From: Gordius sp. MW1
Taxonomy: Eukaryota > Nematomorpha > Gordioida > Gordea > Gordiidae
Direction of reading: 5' to 3'
Length of the DNA: 64,000 nt
Assembly: GCA_964036665.1 (NCBI GenBank)
Contig: OZ038531.1
Location: 22,960,591 to 23,024,590 of the forward strand
Within the stretch, counting starts at the first letter, position 1; each line of letters opens with the position of its first letter. Of the stretch, positions 11,096-22,925 are shown one piece after another. The notes under the pieces were generated by a model. That model worked only from the letters and a program-made list of their open reading frames with translations, searched no databases and was not told the DNA's origin. The position numbers and the translations under genes are program-made.

Positions 11096-12345
11096 TTGTC
11101 ACATTTAGTGGTCAGTTCCTTCAAGTAGGTTCTCCATGTATTCCTGCACTTACACCAGCTTCGCTCTAGTTCGTACCTTCTTAAGCCCATATCTATTTAT
11201 GCTTCCATTTCAGTTTAGGCCTCCTCTCTTTCGCTTACCTTCGACTTGCACTTTCTTGATACGATTTGCCAAGTGACTTTCCTCCCGTCTCTCTAAATGG
11301 CCATACCATCTCAGTCTTCTTACCACCAACTTTCTCTGTATCGGAACTACATTTAGTTTATCCCTTATGTCTTGATTCCTTATATAGTCCTTTTTGCTTA
11401 TTCCCAACATGTATCTATTCGCATCTCCATTGTAGCCAGGCTTTGCTCCTCTTTTGCCTTAATTGCCCAGGTTTCCGCTCCATACAATACTGTGGGTACA
11501 ATAACGGTGTTATATAACCGTCCTTTCAATTTGAGTGGTATGTGTTTGTCACATAGGACACCACTCAACCTCCCTGAAATTTAGCCAGCCTGCGTTTATT
11601 CTTGCCTTAATTTCGTTTTCCACAATCCATCACATTGTACCCTCAAAATATTTGAATTTCTTCCTCCTGCTTAAACTTCAATCATCGATTTCCAGTTGTG
11701 TTTCTTTGAATTCATTCCCCGCCTCCAAGCATACATATTCAGTTTGATCTCGGCTGACCCTAAGGCCTTTGCTTTCAATTCGCTCCATCCACACTTTTAC
11801 CTGCTCTGCTAATTCCACATTTGAGCCTGCGCCCAGGACGATATCATCCGCAAAGAGCATTGCCCAAGGTGATTCGCATTTCAGGTCCTTCGTTATCGAA
11901 TCCATTATTGTTATGAAGAGCAATGGACTTAGTGCCGATCCTTGATGCACACCGACATTTAGACTGAATCCCTTTAAAGTACCACTGGATGTCCGAACTT
12001 TGGTTTTTGTGTTTCTATACGTATCCTTTATTAACATTATATAAGCGTCGGGTACACCATTGGAACTCAGGCTATCCCATATCAACTGCCTTGGCACTTT
12101 ATCGAAAGCTTTCTCAAGATCGATGAAACACATGTCAAGACCCTTTTGTTTTTCCTTATATAATTCCATAAGCCTCCTAAGACCATGTATTGCATCTGAA
12201 GTCGATTTTCCAGGCATGAACACAAATTGTCGTTCATCTATTGAGATTATCTTTCGGAGTCTTGCTTCTATAACCTTTTCCCATACCTTCATTACGTGAC
12301 TCGTTAACTTTATTCCTCGATAGTTGTTGCACTCTTGTTACACTA
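11096..12345 (-). pseudogene. 5'-truncated RTE-type LINE (reverse transcriptase 3' half), antisense
   Basis: The minus strand encodes the second half of an RTE-like reverse transcriptase. A 204-codon frame (12292-11678) contains IDLEKAFDKVPR, the 'GVHQGSALSPLLF' block and the catalytic FADD (LFADDIVL). A later frame (11410-11210) has 'RWYGHLERREESHLANRIKK', the usual C-terminal end. Frame breaks separate the pieces. It matches the 21.7-22.9 kb copy closely, including the 3' end reading 'aataggaaaaaaaa'-like sequence, so it is a second insertion of that family truncated at about 12345, where a different LINE begins in the opposite direction. Confidence 0.92.
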
Positions 12346-14130
12346 CCTACGACGGTCCCAAGTCCGTGTGCAAAAAGTGGAGGGTTGGCGTCAGGTCGGA
12401 AGCCGGCTATAAAAACCAATTCCAAAATTATGATAGTTTCAAAAATAATTTTACAAGAAAAGGCTATGGCGTCCTTCACAAACGACGCGCACTGCATACC
12501 CCGCCCGTGCAATGTGAAAAGTACACTAGAATTACTGCCCAACTCACAACGAAGGCGGTTAAGGAAATTAGTTGTTGAAAGAATGCAAATAACGTGTTGA
12601 AATGTGGGAACGTTGAAGGGGAAGAGCATCGAGGTCGCACAAATGCTAAAAAGAAGAAAGGTACACATCGCCTGCCTACAAGAGACGAGGTAGAACGGAA
12701 CGAAAGCTCGGGAATTAGGAGAAGGATACAAGCTTTTCTACAGTGGGTCACCAAATCGTAGAAACGGGGTCGGTATCGTTCTAAGCGAATTGTTCAAAGA
12801 CAAGGTTGTGGAAGTCAAGCGTTGTTCCGACAGGCTAATGTGGGTGAAGATTGCAGATCAAGGGGGCCTCCTAACCGTTATGTGCTGTATGCTCCCCAAA
12901 TTGGGTGTTTGGAATCAGAGAAAGACATATCAGGAAGAAAGGCTAATTATTGGAGCATATTTCAACGCTCACGTAGCGAAAGATCGCCTCGGGTATGAAC
13001 GCAATCATGGAGGCCATGGGCTTGGTCTGAAGAACAAAGAAGGGGAAAAACTTCTCCAAGTATCCCTAGCATATGACATGGCGATCGTTAACACCTATTT
13101 TCGAAAACGCGAAGAAGAAGTGGAAAGCATTGTAGTCAAATTGATTATTTGCTTATACGGCGAAAGGATTTATGGAGTATCAAGGATTGCAAAGTAATAC
13201 CGGGAGAATAAATTGCCAGGCAACATCGTCCCCTTGGATCTTGACAGAAGAGTAGTTCCCGAAAAGAAAGGTCTATGAACCCCGAATTCCATACGAAAGG
13301 CTAAAGGATACGTCGACAAACGAAGAATACCATCAAAAAGCCTCCTCACTCTTGGGTGCAAGGAAGTTGCAAAGGGACGCAGACGACGTTTGGGAGACGC
13401 TATCTAAGGACATTATGGAAACAGCGATTCATGTTTTAGGACAGATTAAAGGAGGCAAAGCTATGAATAGGGGACTATGGTGGTGGGATCAATCGGTTAA
13501 AGATTTCATTGAAAGAAAGAAAAATCTTTATAGACGATGGCATAAATCCAAAATGTCGGAGGATTATCAGGAATATAGGGACGCAAAAAGGGCCGCCAAA
13601 AAGGCCGTTGCAAAAGCGAAGAATGCCGCGTACACCGAGATGGCAAGCATAAAGGGGCGATAGGCTTATGAACAAATTGGCCAAGATAAGGGAGAGAAAA
13701 GTCGCGATGTCGGAGTTCTTAAATTAGTCAAAAACGAGAATGGTCAAATCTTATTCAAGCCGAAAGAAATGATGGAAAGGTGGAAAGGATATTTTAAGAA
13801 ACTTATGAATATTGCAATGACAAGGATTCCCTTCCTAAAATTGAGCCAAATATAAGCATGGTCGAACTCCTTCAGGTGGATGAAGTTAGGACACAAATGA
13901 ACAAGATGCAAAAAGGAAAAGCAAATGGCCCAGATGGAATACCTATGGAGGCATTGCTCGGATGTCGTGAAGTAGGAGTCACACCATGACGAACCTCCTT
14001 AACAAGATATTGGTAGAAGAGCGAATTCCTAATCAATGGACAGCAAGCACGATTATACCCTTAAAGGCAAAGGAGACTGGACTATGGCAATTACAGAGGT
14101 ATCAACATATGATAATAAAATTTACCAAGG
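12346..14130 (+). pseudogene. RTE-type LINE 5' half (endonuclease and start of reverse transcriptase)
   Basis: Several short frames encode the apurinic-like endonuclease of 'craniofacial development protein 2-like' LINEs: 'VHIACLQETR' near 12660, 'GIVLSELFKDKV' near 12775 and 'IIGAYFNAHVAKDR' near 12945, the last being the usual GDFNAHVG motif with changes. The frame 13352-13663 gives the basic linker (WWDQSVKDFIERKKNLYRRW). The reverse transcriptase begins near 13860 (KGKANGPDGIPMEAL) and stops being recognisable at about 14130. It is a different subfamily from the 19.4-kb LINE, and is frame-shifted and 3'-truncated. Confidence 0.88.
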
Positions 14131-14540
14131 TCGCTTCTAAGTTCTTTCGGTCTCATAAGATAATTTGATTTTAGTATAACAAAAGAAAACAAGGAATCAT
14201 TGGCAATGATGCTATTAAACAATAAAACCATATATGCCTAAGTGGTCTACATGAAAACCTTAATAAATTAAATAAACAAGACTTGATACATATTTAAGGG
14301 CTTTCCACATGGTCCCGTGTGGTAGACGACTAATTTTATTATTCTTATCTGGCTTATAATATTAAACATGTCTATCAAACACTTTTTTTTGGCTTAATTA
14401 AAGGATGAGACGTGATAAGAAAATAAGGTTTATTGTTAAAAAATTGAATTACACAAACTATATTGAAAAAGTATTAAATGTAGCTATGTAGACCCGGTAT
14501 GACTTTTAAGCAGGGAATATTTTGTATCATTAAATTACCA
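14131..14540. other. AT-rich spacer, no feature seen
   Basis: Between the truncated LINE and the last exon of the minus-strand gene there is only AT-rich sequence, which would include that gene's 3' untranslated region. No clear poly(A) signal was picked out. Confidence 0.4.
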
Positions 14541-14545
14541 ATTTA

Positions 14546-16116
14546 CTAATTTTCCTCGTTGCAAGCCAATCTCTAAAAGTTACAAAAGCAATTAGCAATC
14601 ATTATATTAAGCTCGTATATTACCTTGGACCATTTTTCCAAAATTTCTCTAATTTTCGAAATAATAGATTCAATTTTTGCCTTTACGAAATAGCTATCTT
14701 TATCATCCAAACACGCAAGCGCTTCTTTCATGTATCTAATATGACGAAAAAAATTGGTTTTAATTATTATTTTAAAGACGAGTGATCATTATTTAACCAT
14801 ATAAAACGTTTGTTAATTTAAATGTATGTATACGTTAAATTTGCCAATATGGTAGTACAAGTTTCCATTTCCTTGTCTATTTTAACCATCCATAAGGTTA
14901 TGTACTTTAGCAGGTCATATTTTTCAAATTTTTCTAAAGTCAGAGCTATTTAACAAAGGAGATGAACTGGTGAATTTCTTCAAAGATTTCACACCACCAA
15001 CCTTTAATATCAAAAAACAAGGACTATAGTTAGGTTTGAAAGTTTATTAAAATTGTAAACGAACTAATAACACGGTTCAACAAGAAAAATTAACCTGCAA
15101 ACTCTTTGCAGATTCTGGTAGAGTTTTTCACTGTGAACACAAATATGTTTTTAGTTTTTTCCCTATACGTCAAGTTTTTTAAATATTCCCTGTCAAAGTT
15201 GCCAAAAACGCGATTTTAGCGTTTTTCAAACGTCAATAATTTGCAAATTAGTCGGTAAAAATTTTATTTAATGGATTTAATTCGTAGATTAGGGGAGATG
15301 AATATATTTACAAATTTTTTTTATCCCAGCACTTTTACTTTTTAAATTATACACAAAATAAAATCTATCTTTCCTAGTGTTGAAGAGAAGGGAGGGCGCC
15401 GTCAAGTCTGGGGTAATTTGTCAATGTAAAAGATAGATTTTATTTTGTATATACATTCATCTCCCCTATATCTACGAATTAAATCCATTAAATAAAATTT
15501 TTACCGACTAATTTGCAAATTATTGACGTTTGAAAAACGCTAAAATCGCGTTTTTGGGAACTTTGACAGCGAATATTTAAAAAACTTGACGTATAGGGAA
15601 AAAACTAAAAACATATTTGTGTTCACCATAAAAAACTCTACCAGAATCTGTAAATAGGTTGCAGGTTAATTTCAGAAGCCCATTATTTGTTGACCAGTGT
15701 AATTATAATAAGTATTGTTTGATAAAATAAAAATAATACAGATCCACAAATATTGACTTTGTGATTCTATATATGACCTGGTTTTATTGCAAACTAGTAT
15801 TATCAACTCTTGTCAATACCTTTATCTGCCATTGATAAATCCAGGGAGTTTAAGACATCTATAATTCCTTGCGGATGAGAGTATTTCACCAAAATTGGCG
15901 GGGAGATTCGTTTGAGCATGTTCTATAATTTCTAATATAGAAAGCGGTGCACATATCGCTAAATCTGATTCTGTCTTGAGTGCATTTGACAAAGTCACGA
16001 AGGGTGATATCAGAGTAAGATGGTTTTTGGGGTATTTCACCTTGTAAGTGAATTCCAAGCTTTGCACACTCTCCGAGCGATCGTTACTAAACGTATCGGC
16101 TTGGAAAGTCATCAAT
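14546..16116 (-). CDS. Unidentified multi-exon gene, C-terminal 138 codons or a complete small protein
   Basis: Five minus-strand exons join with matching phases and GT/AG borders: 16116-16041, 15922-15820, 14933-14834, 14735-14624 and 14572-14546 (TAG stop). The first follows a T-rich tract and 'catgcag', and contains an ATG four bases in (MTFQADTFSND), so the product could be a 137-residue protein or the end of a longer one. Other readable stretches are SPPILVKYSHPQGIIDVLNS, DLLKYITLWMVKIDKEMETC and KAKIESIISKIREILEKWSK; the last half looks alpha-helical and possibly coiled. Introns are 118, 886, 98 and 51 bp. The 118-bp intron is itself open in two frames, so retention or an older frameshift is possible. 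I do not recognise the family. Confidence 0.6.
15087..15672. mobile_element. 586-bp foldback element inside an intron of the minus-strand gene
   Basis: The left arm (15087 to about 15310) and right arm (about 15455-15672) are near-perfect complements: 'aaattaacctgcaa' against 'gcaggttaattt', 'acgtcaagttttttaaatat' against its complement, and so on. An inner pair ('ataaaatctatctttcc' against 'aaagatagattttat') leaves only a ~45-bp centre. No coding sequence. The duplication at its borders is not clear. Confidence 0.9.
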
Positions 16117-16129
16117 CTGCATGAATTAC

Positions 16130-17380
16130 AAAAAAAATTGAATAAAAACTCGCATGAATTGTCACAAATCGTTGGGATTCATATAAATTGAGGTAAATAA
16201 TTAAGTTGTAGAGTAGTAACAGGATATGGAGTTAGGTATTAGTTATATAGATCATTTAATGCGTTTTGCAAAAATAACATTTTCACAGCTTTTTGATTGT
16301 ACTGATATTGTAACAATGGTTGAGCGTAATTTTTAATATTGGCATATATTAAGAAGGGAGACGAATGATGTAAATCTTAAAATACTGGATATGTTGTGTT
16401 TCGATCTCGTCTCGGTCTCGAAAGCAAAATCTCGTCTGGTCTCGGGTGCCATTATGAGAATCTCGTTCCCGTCTCATCTCCGTCTAAAAAATCTCGAACT
16501 CGTCTGGCGAGAAATCTCGACATGTCTCGACTTTTATAAAAAAATTTTTACTAATTTAATTTTTCCCTTAATTTATAGTTTATATACGAATAATAAAAAA
16601 TTTACGAAAATTAAAATGGCGCACCATTTTTATTAAGACCTGTATAAAATTGTTATTTGCATGTTTGAACTTACCTGGGACCCTAAGTAGCATTTATTTA
16701 GATAAATAATTTAAGAAAATAGTTGTAGCCCTCTAAAATAACCTTCTTAAGTTTGTTCCTAAAAATTTATTGCATCATTATTATAATGCTATAGAAACCT
16801 AAAGGTATGAGGGGATCTTTTTATCAATATTCATAAGTAATTAGTTCCACACATTACAACGTTGTAAAAACAACAATAAAAGTAGCATTGCTGGTAGGAA
16901 AAAGAGTTTTGAGGTTTTAAAATTGCACTTATATAATTTTATACCATGTCCTGCATTCAAAAATTACATTCTATTATGGTGTAAGCCCGAGGTTCGGGTC
17001 ACCCGCGCATGTCTCTAATGCAAACAAAATTATTTTACAATAATTGATGGGTTAGGGTGTCATAAGATTGGTTTTTTAATGGTATTAACTTTGTAAGACC
17101 CTTGCCCATTAATTTTTGTTAAAAGAATTTAGTTGTTCTATAAACGGCAATTATGACAATTGTCACCAAGATAAGTTGACAAATTATTTATTTCTAAAAT
17201 TACATTTTACAGCTAGGTATCATTATTAAAAATCATACCATTATTATAATAAAATCAATACAATCTAAAAGCTGCCTGTATATAACTTATTTAAAGTCAC
17301 TAAATAATCAACGAATTCATACTCTTACCCTCCCCAAAAACACCTAAACCACACCAAAGATCGAGTGATAAGCACAGATT
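16130..17380. other. Non-coding stretch with one end fragment of the 'cgagacgaga' element
   Basis: Near 16392-16530 the sequence 'tgtgtttcgatctcgtctcg' and further 'ctcgtctggtctcg' phrases match, in reverse, the right end of the 17614-19123 element, so it is a partial copy. The rest is AT-rich. The 16391 open frame runs through this repeat and is not a gene. A perfect-looking minus-strand donor (ccag|gtaagt) near 16675 has no convincing exon attached. Confidence 0.55.
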
Positions 17381-17384
17381 CAAA

Positions 17385-17571
17385 ACCTTTATAACGGCTA
17401 AGTCTAAAGGTTGAATAGACAAAATACACTAACAGCCTTGGTCTGTTTTTCGAATTTCGACTAAACCTAAAGGTCGACTAGGAAAAATACTCCGAAAACC
17501 TTTAGTCTGCTTTGGTTTAGTCGAAAACCAAAAGTCGGCTAATAAAACCCAGCTCTTTTGCAACCTGGTTA
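17385..17571. mobile_element. Worn MITE family B copy
   Basis: The interior shows the family's fold-back phrases 'tcgactaaacctaaaggtcg' and 'tttagtcgaaaaccaaaag'. The right end 'aaaacccagctcttttgcaa' matches the family's 'cccagc.tttttacaacacta'. The left end is decayed. Confidence 0.7.
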
Positions 17572-17613
17572 GCACTCATTGATTTTTTATAAGCCCGGAT
17601 GCCTGTGCACCAC

Positions 17614-19123
17614 TAGTGATGCGGAAAAACCGAGCGGTTTCGTCTCGTCTCGTCTCGAAAAACCGAGACGAGACGAGAATTTGAAAAATGGAGTCGAGAT
17701 CGAGACGAGAATTTTGATGACGAGACGATACGAGATTTTTTCGGCGAGATCTCGACTTTTTATTGATGGTTAGATTTTAGTAAATCATTGTGTCTTTTGA
17801 TTTGCATGATTTACATTAAAAGTATTAAGTGTAAATCAATATATAATGGAATATATTTGATATTAAAAAATTCCAAAGTGTTGTAAATATTATATATTTT
17901 TGCAAACAATTTAAAATTTGGCAATCATTACCTAAGTATGGTTGACTTTTAGGGTATATGTGAATAATTGTATAATATATTTATCACATATTTATATCCA
18001 TAGCATTATTAAATATTACAAAAGTTTAGGCTTAGAATGAATTTTTATAGAATAGTAAATATTACTAAAGCATATTTGAATTTCGCAGTTACTCATCTTG
18101 CATGATGCGGTAATTATAAATTTAAGCCTTAATAAGATATTATGTGAATACATAGTTTTGCCATATGCATTGCTTTTCCGATTTACATGTTGGGTTGGCA
18201 GGTGCATTCAAATTTACTATAATTTCTATAATTGTGCAATATTAAATAAATACACGAACCTCTATTGTATTCGATAAATAACTATTTAATGGCAAAGTTA
18301 GTTAGGATTGGAAGGTAATTATTTGGAATATAATTTGATTATAATGATTTTTGTCACAAATTTAAATACGTGCACTTTAATTTAAAGTTTAAGATCTTAT
18401 GTTCTTAATTCTATATAATGCTGCTTTTATTGTTGTTTTTATAACGTATTAATATGTACAACTAGTTGATCACTAGCACTTTGTGGTTTAAAACGCTATA
18501 GTGAACATGCAATAAACAATATAAGCTATAATTGATGATTGTAATATCAATGAACTTAAACGTTGCCTTAAATATGTTAAGGTCTACTTTGAAGCTTTAG
18601 CCAGGGTTAATAACGTGTCTCAATTTGCTCATTTGTGCAACTAAGTCAACTATAAGCAAACTCCTAATTTTCTCTGTTTAGTTAGAGTTGGTTGACAAAC
18701 ACAGTGAATTTTATACAAATGTTATAGTTTGCTAGAACAATAAAGTTTAATTTTCTATACTTCAAATTTATCTTTAGTTTGCACTTTCCATATTAATATT
18801 TTCTCTATGAATTAATAAATATCTTTATATTGTCAATGAGATGTCGTGTCCAGCTAAATCTTTAAAAAGTTTGTGTATTAAATTTTTTTAAAAAATATAA
18901 AAGTTTGCGATTTGAATTTTTTAACACTTATTTAATATTTTCAATAAAACAAGAGAGATTTTTTTTCCGGAGATATTTTTTTTAAAAAGTCGAGACGAGA
19001 CGAGAAATCTCGTCGAGACGGGACCGAGATTTTTCGAGACCGAGACGAGATCGAGATTTTCATAATCGCTCCCGAGACGAGACGAGATTTTGTTTTCGAG
19101 ACCGAGACGAGATCGAAACACTA
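17614..19123. mobile_element. Non-autonomous hAT-like element with GAGAC-rich ends
   Basis: Both ends consist of 'cgagacgagacgagat'-type repeats in opposite orientation (17640-17765 and 18985-19123). The borders read TAGTG... and ...CACTA, fitting the YARNG start of hAT elements. Flanking 8-bp sequences are TGCACCAC (17606-17613) and TGCACTAC (19124-19131), identical but for one base. The 1.2-kb interior is AT-rich without a coding frame, so movement would need a transposase from elsewhere. Confidence 0.8.
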
Positions 19124-19362
19124 TGCACTACCTTTTAATTTTTATAAAAACTGTCTAAAATCCAGATATCAAACCACCAGAGGCAATTATTTTTATACAG
19201 CGCTATTTGCAATAGTTTGATTGACTTCGGAAAAGTAAAAAATAGTTTATTTGATTCTCAAAATTTATGAAGGATCTATATTTGACGCGTCCTTTTAAAT
19301 TAATTTGATAGGTCGTTAGAAACATGCCTAAAAAATAATTTTTCAACAGATGAATATTGTAT

Positions 19363-19431
19363 AGGTGCAGTGGGTATAATATAAGTTAGACTTTGAAGCG
19401 CGAGGTTGCCGGTTCGATTCCACCTCCGGCA
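19363..19431 (+). repeat. tRNA-like (SINE head) sequence just upstream of the LINE
   Basis: The stretch 'gactttgaagcgcgaggttg', 'ccggttcgattccacctccg' has a tRNA-type anticodon-arm to T-arm layout and a B-box (ggttcgattcc at 19411-19421). The 3' acceptor half (acctccggca) is present, but the matching 5' half is decayed, so it is not a working tRNA gene. It is probably a tRNA-derived SINE remnant. Confidence 0.55.
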
Positions 19432-19439
19432 TTTATTTC

Positions 19440-22400
19440 AAAGTTTAAAAATATCTCACATCGTCAACACGGCTGTCAGGCCTGGATAGCCGAGCGTCAC
19501 CCCTGATCCAAGTGCTATGAAAGTTATTAATAATGAAAGTAATGAAAGCGCTAGGGCGTCCTCCGTAAACGACGCGCATGGTAGGCGCCCGTATCATGTG
19601 AAAAGTCAACGAGGGTCACTACATCTTCCGCAAACGGATGTAGTTAAAGAAACAAGTTTGCTAAGGACGAGATTGAGAGTGGGCTCGCTAAATGTTGGAA
19701 CGATGACTGCAAAATGCCGAGAAGTTGCTGACACCCTCAGCAAGCGACGGGTCGATATAGCGTGTATATAGGAAACAAGATGGAAAAGAGCCAAAGCAAG
19801 GATGATAGGTTGAGGTACAGAGAAAAAGTGGGCGACTCATGATTTTAAAACTATGCATAGAAGGTCAAATGATTAATGTAGTTTCCGGATATGCTCCGCA
19901 AACAGGATGCACAGATAAAGAAAAAGAGGAATTTGGGAAAAATTAGACGAAATTCTGCGAATGATACCTAGAGCCGAGATAGTTATAAGTGGAGCAAATA
20001 TGAATGGTCACGTAGGCAAAACAAGAGAAGGATTTGAACGGTACCATGGTGAAAATGGCTACGGAGCGAGAAACGATGAAGGCGACGAAATATTGAAAAT
20101 AGCCGTTGCATTTGATTTGGCCATCACAAATACCTTCTTCAAAAAGAATTTAAATCCATAGACTAATAAAACTATAGACTGCCGAACAGCTGTTCTTAGC
20201 GTTGAAATTTATTTAGCAACTCAGGCCGCCATTACTTTGATCCACCAATACGCGCACTTGTGAAATTTAATTTTGTTATATTTAGTCTATGTATTTTTTT
20301 TATAGATCTCATAAAAAAATCCTGAAATTTTAAAAAAATGGCTATTAATTATGGGTCCTGAATCTTTATAATTTTTGTAAATAAAATTTACTATAGATGG
20401 CTCTAATGTATCTGGTACGTATACTATTATATTTCCTAAAATATAAAGAAATTCTAGACAATTTTAACTATTTCTAATGTAGTTCTAATTTATTCTTATA
20501 TAAACATAAGTTTTACTTTTTGTTTGGGCTTTTGTAAGCTTATATTAGTTTGATATAAATTTATAAAATAATTATTACAATCCAGCGAAATAAATTGCGC
20601 TTAGATAGTTTATGAGACGAAAGTAATGGCGGCCTACACCCTTACTTAAAAATTATCGACTGTTCGGCAGTCTATAGTTTTATTAGTCTATGTGTAAATC
20701 ACCTAATAACATCAAAAGTAAAAATCGATCTTCGCAGATTGACGTTCTCCTAATATCAAGAAAGGAATTAAAGAATGTACGAGATTGTAAGGTGATACGA
20801 GGGTATTGCAGCCCAGCATAGACTTGTTGTGATGGACTATACCATCTCCAAGGCGAAAACACAAAAGCCAAAGAGATTAAATAAGAAAATCAAATGGGCT
20901 ACCAAAATTTAAAGATATTTACAATAATCAAATAGTAGAACGGCTGCAAATAGATGATCTGCAGAATGCTAACGATATGTGGAATAACATAGCTAACACG
21001 GTACGATCAGTAGCGAGGTGTGTTCGAGGAGAAGGTAAACCAGGTGTACAAAAAGATAAGGAGACATGGTGGGGGAACGAAGACGTGCAACGCCTGGTCA
21101 AGTTGAAAAGAAAGCTTTACAAATTATGGTCAGGCAACAGAAATGAGGAAACACGATTGGTATATGTGAAAGCTAAAAATGAGGCAAAACGTTGTGTAGC
21201 CAAGGCTTAGAAAGAGGTCTACGAGAATTTGAATGCCAAGTTAACCAGTAAAGAAGGGGAAAGAATGATCTACAAAATCGCAAAGACCAGGGCTCAAAGG
21301 ATGTGGTAAACGTGAAAACCATAAAAAGCAAAGATGGCATCACTCTAACTCTGGACCATCAAATCATAGATCGTTGGGAAGAATACTATAAAGAATTATT
21401 AAACAATGAAAATGGGTTTTCGGACTACTGCGATAACAAACTATGAATATGACCCAGAGTTAGAAGTGACAGAAGAAGAGGTTGACCAGGTGCTTAAAAA
21501 GATGACCATGAGTAGAGTGGTGGGACCTGATAATATACCTATAGAAGCTTTCAAAATGCTAGGACCCTTAGGTGTACATCTACTTGCAAAGCTGTTTACC
21601 AAAATACTTGCAAGTGGTATGATGCCTGATGAGTGGAGGGAAAGCTATGTTACACCTATTTATAAAATGAAGGGAGATGTACAAGAATGCAACAACTATC
21701 GAGGGATAAAGTTAAGGAGTCACGTAATGAAGGTGTGGGAAAAGGTTATAGAAGCTAGACTCCGAAAAATAATATTAATAGATGAACAACAATTTGGGTT
21801 CATGCCTAGAAAGTCGACTTCAGATGCAATACATGGTCTTAGGAGACTTATGGATATAAGGAAAAACAAAAGGATCTTCATATGTGTATCGATCTTGAGA
21901 AAGCTCTAGATAAAGTGCCAAGGCAGTTGATATGGGATAGCCTGAATTCCAATGGTGTACCCAACGCTTATATAATGTTAATAAAGGATATGTATAGAAA
22001 CGCAAAAACCAAAGTACGGACATCCATTGGTACATTAAAGGTATTCAGTCTAAATATCGGTGTGCATCAAGGATCGGCCCTAAGTTCGTTGCTCTTCATA
22101 ACAATAATGGATTGGATAACGAAGGACCTGAAACGCGAATCACCTTGGGCAATGCTCTTTGCGGATGATATCCTCCTGTGCGCAGGCTCAAACGTGGAAT
22201 TAGCAGAGCAGGTAAAAGTGTGGATGGAACAAATTGAAAGCAAAGGCCTTACGGTCAACCGAGATAAAACGGAATATGTATGCTTGAAGTCGGGGAATGA
22301 ATACAAAGAAACGAATTCAAATATTTTGAAGGCAATGTGATGGAGTGTGGAAAACAAAATTAAGGCAAGAATAAACGCAGGCTGGCTAAAATTCAGGGCG

Positions 22401-22892
22401 TTGAGTGGTGTCCTATGTGACAAACACATACCACTCAAATTGAAAGGACGGTTATATAACACCGTTATTGTACCCACAGTATTGTATGGAGCGGAAACCT
22501 GGGCAATTAAGGCAAAAGAGAAGCAAAGCTTGGCTACAATGGAGATGCAAATGTTAAGAGACATCTTGGGAATAAGCAAAAGGGGCTATATAAGGAACAA
22601 GAAATAAGGGATAAACTAAATGTAGTTTCGATTCAGAGAAAGTTGGTGGTAAGAAGATTGAGATGGTATGGCCATTTAGAGAGACGGGAGGAAAGTCACT
22701 TGGCAAATCGTATCAAGAAAGTGCAAGTCGAAGGTAAGCGAAAGAGAGGGAGGCCTATGACATGGAAGCATAAAATTGATATGGACTTGTACGAGCTAAA
22801 GCGAAGCTGGTGTAAGTGCAGCAATACATGGAGAACCTACTTAAAGGAGCTGACCACTAAATGTGACAAACAGCCATAGGAAAAAAAATAAG
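19440..22892 (+). pseudogene. Near full-length RTE-type LINE, inactivated
   Basis: About 2.9 kb of LINE plus a 536-bp inserted MITE. The 5' part reads 'gcctggatagccgagcg', then the endonuclease: LRVGSLNVGTMT, KRRVDIACI followed by a stop where a glutamine is usual, and 'ISGANMNGHVGK'. The linker and reverse transcriptase follow: 'VGPDNIPIEAFKMLG' (21406-21909), FGFMPRKSTSDAIHGLRR, a frameshift near 21890, IDLEKALDKVPR, and LFADDILL with the catalytic FADD (21882-22340). The tail is in 22347-22607 and 22643-22879. The 3' end is an A-rich run near 22880. Several frameshifts and the MITE rule out activity. Confidence 0.95.
20157..20692. mobile_element. MITE family C inserted in the LINE endonuclease
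   Basis: The ends are catagactaataaaactat and its complement (atagttttattagtctatg), with a further shared 'gactgccgaacag'/'ctgttcggcagtc'. Target duplication TTTAAATC (20149-20156) against TGTAAATC (20693-20700), 7 of 8 bases equal. Removing it reconnects the LINE reading 'FFKKN...NHLIT', so the insertion is younger than the LINE. Related to the 9079-10981 element by its ends and 8-bp duplication. Confidence 0.92.
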
Positions 22893-22925
22893 ATGAAGGA
22901 TGAGTGTTGTTTTTAAATATATTAC

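Noticed and set aside
15822-16115. Single 97-codon minus-strand frame as one uninterrupted exon
   Set aside because: Its second half is out of frame with the downstream exons; splitting it at 16041/15922 gives a frame that joins all later exons in phase, so the spliced model was preferred.
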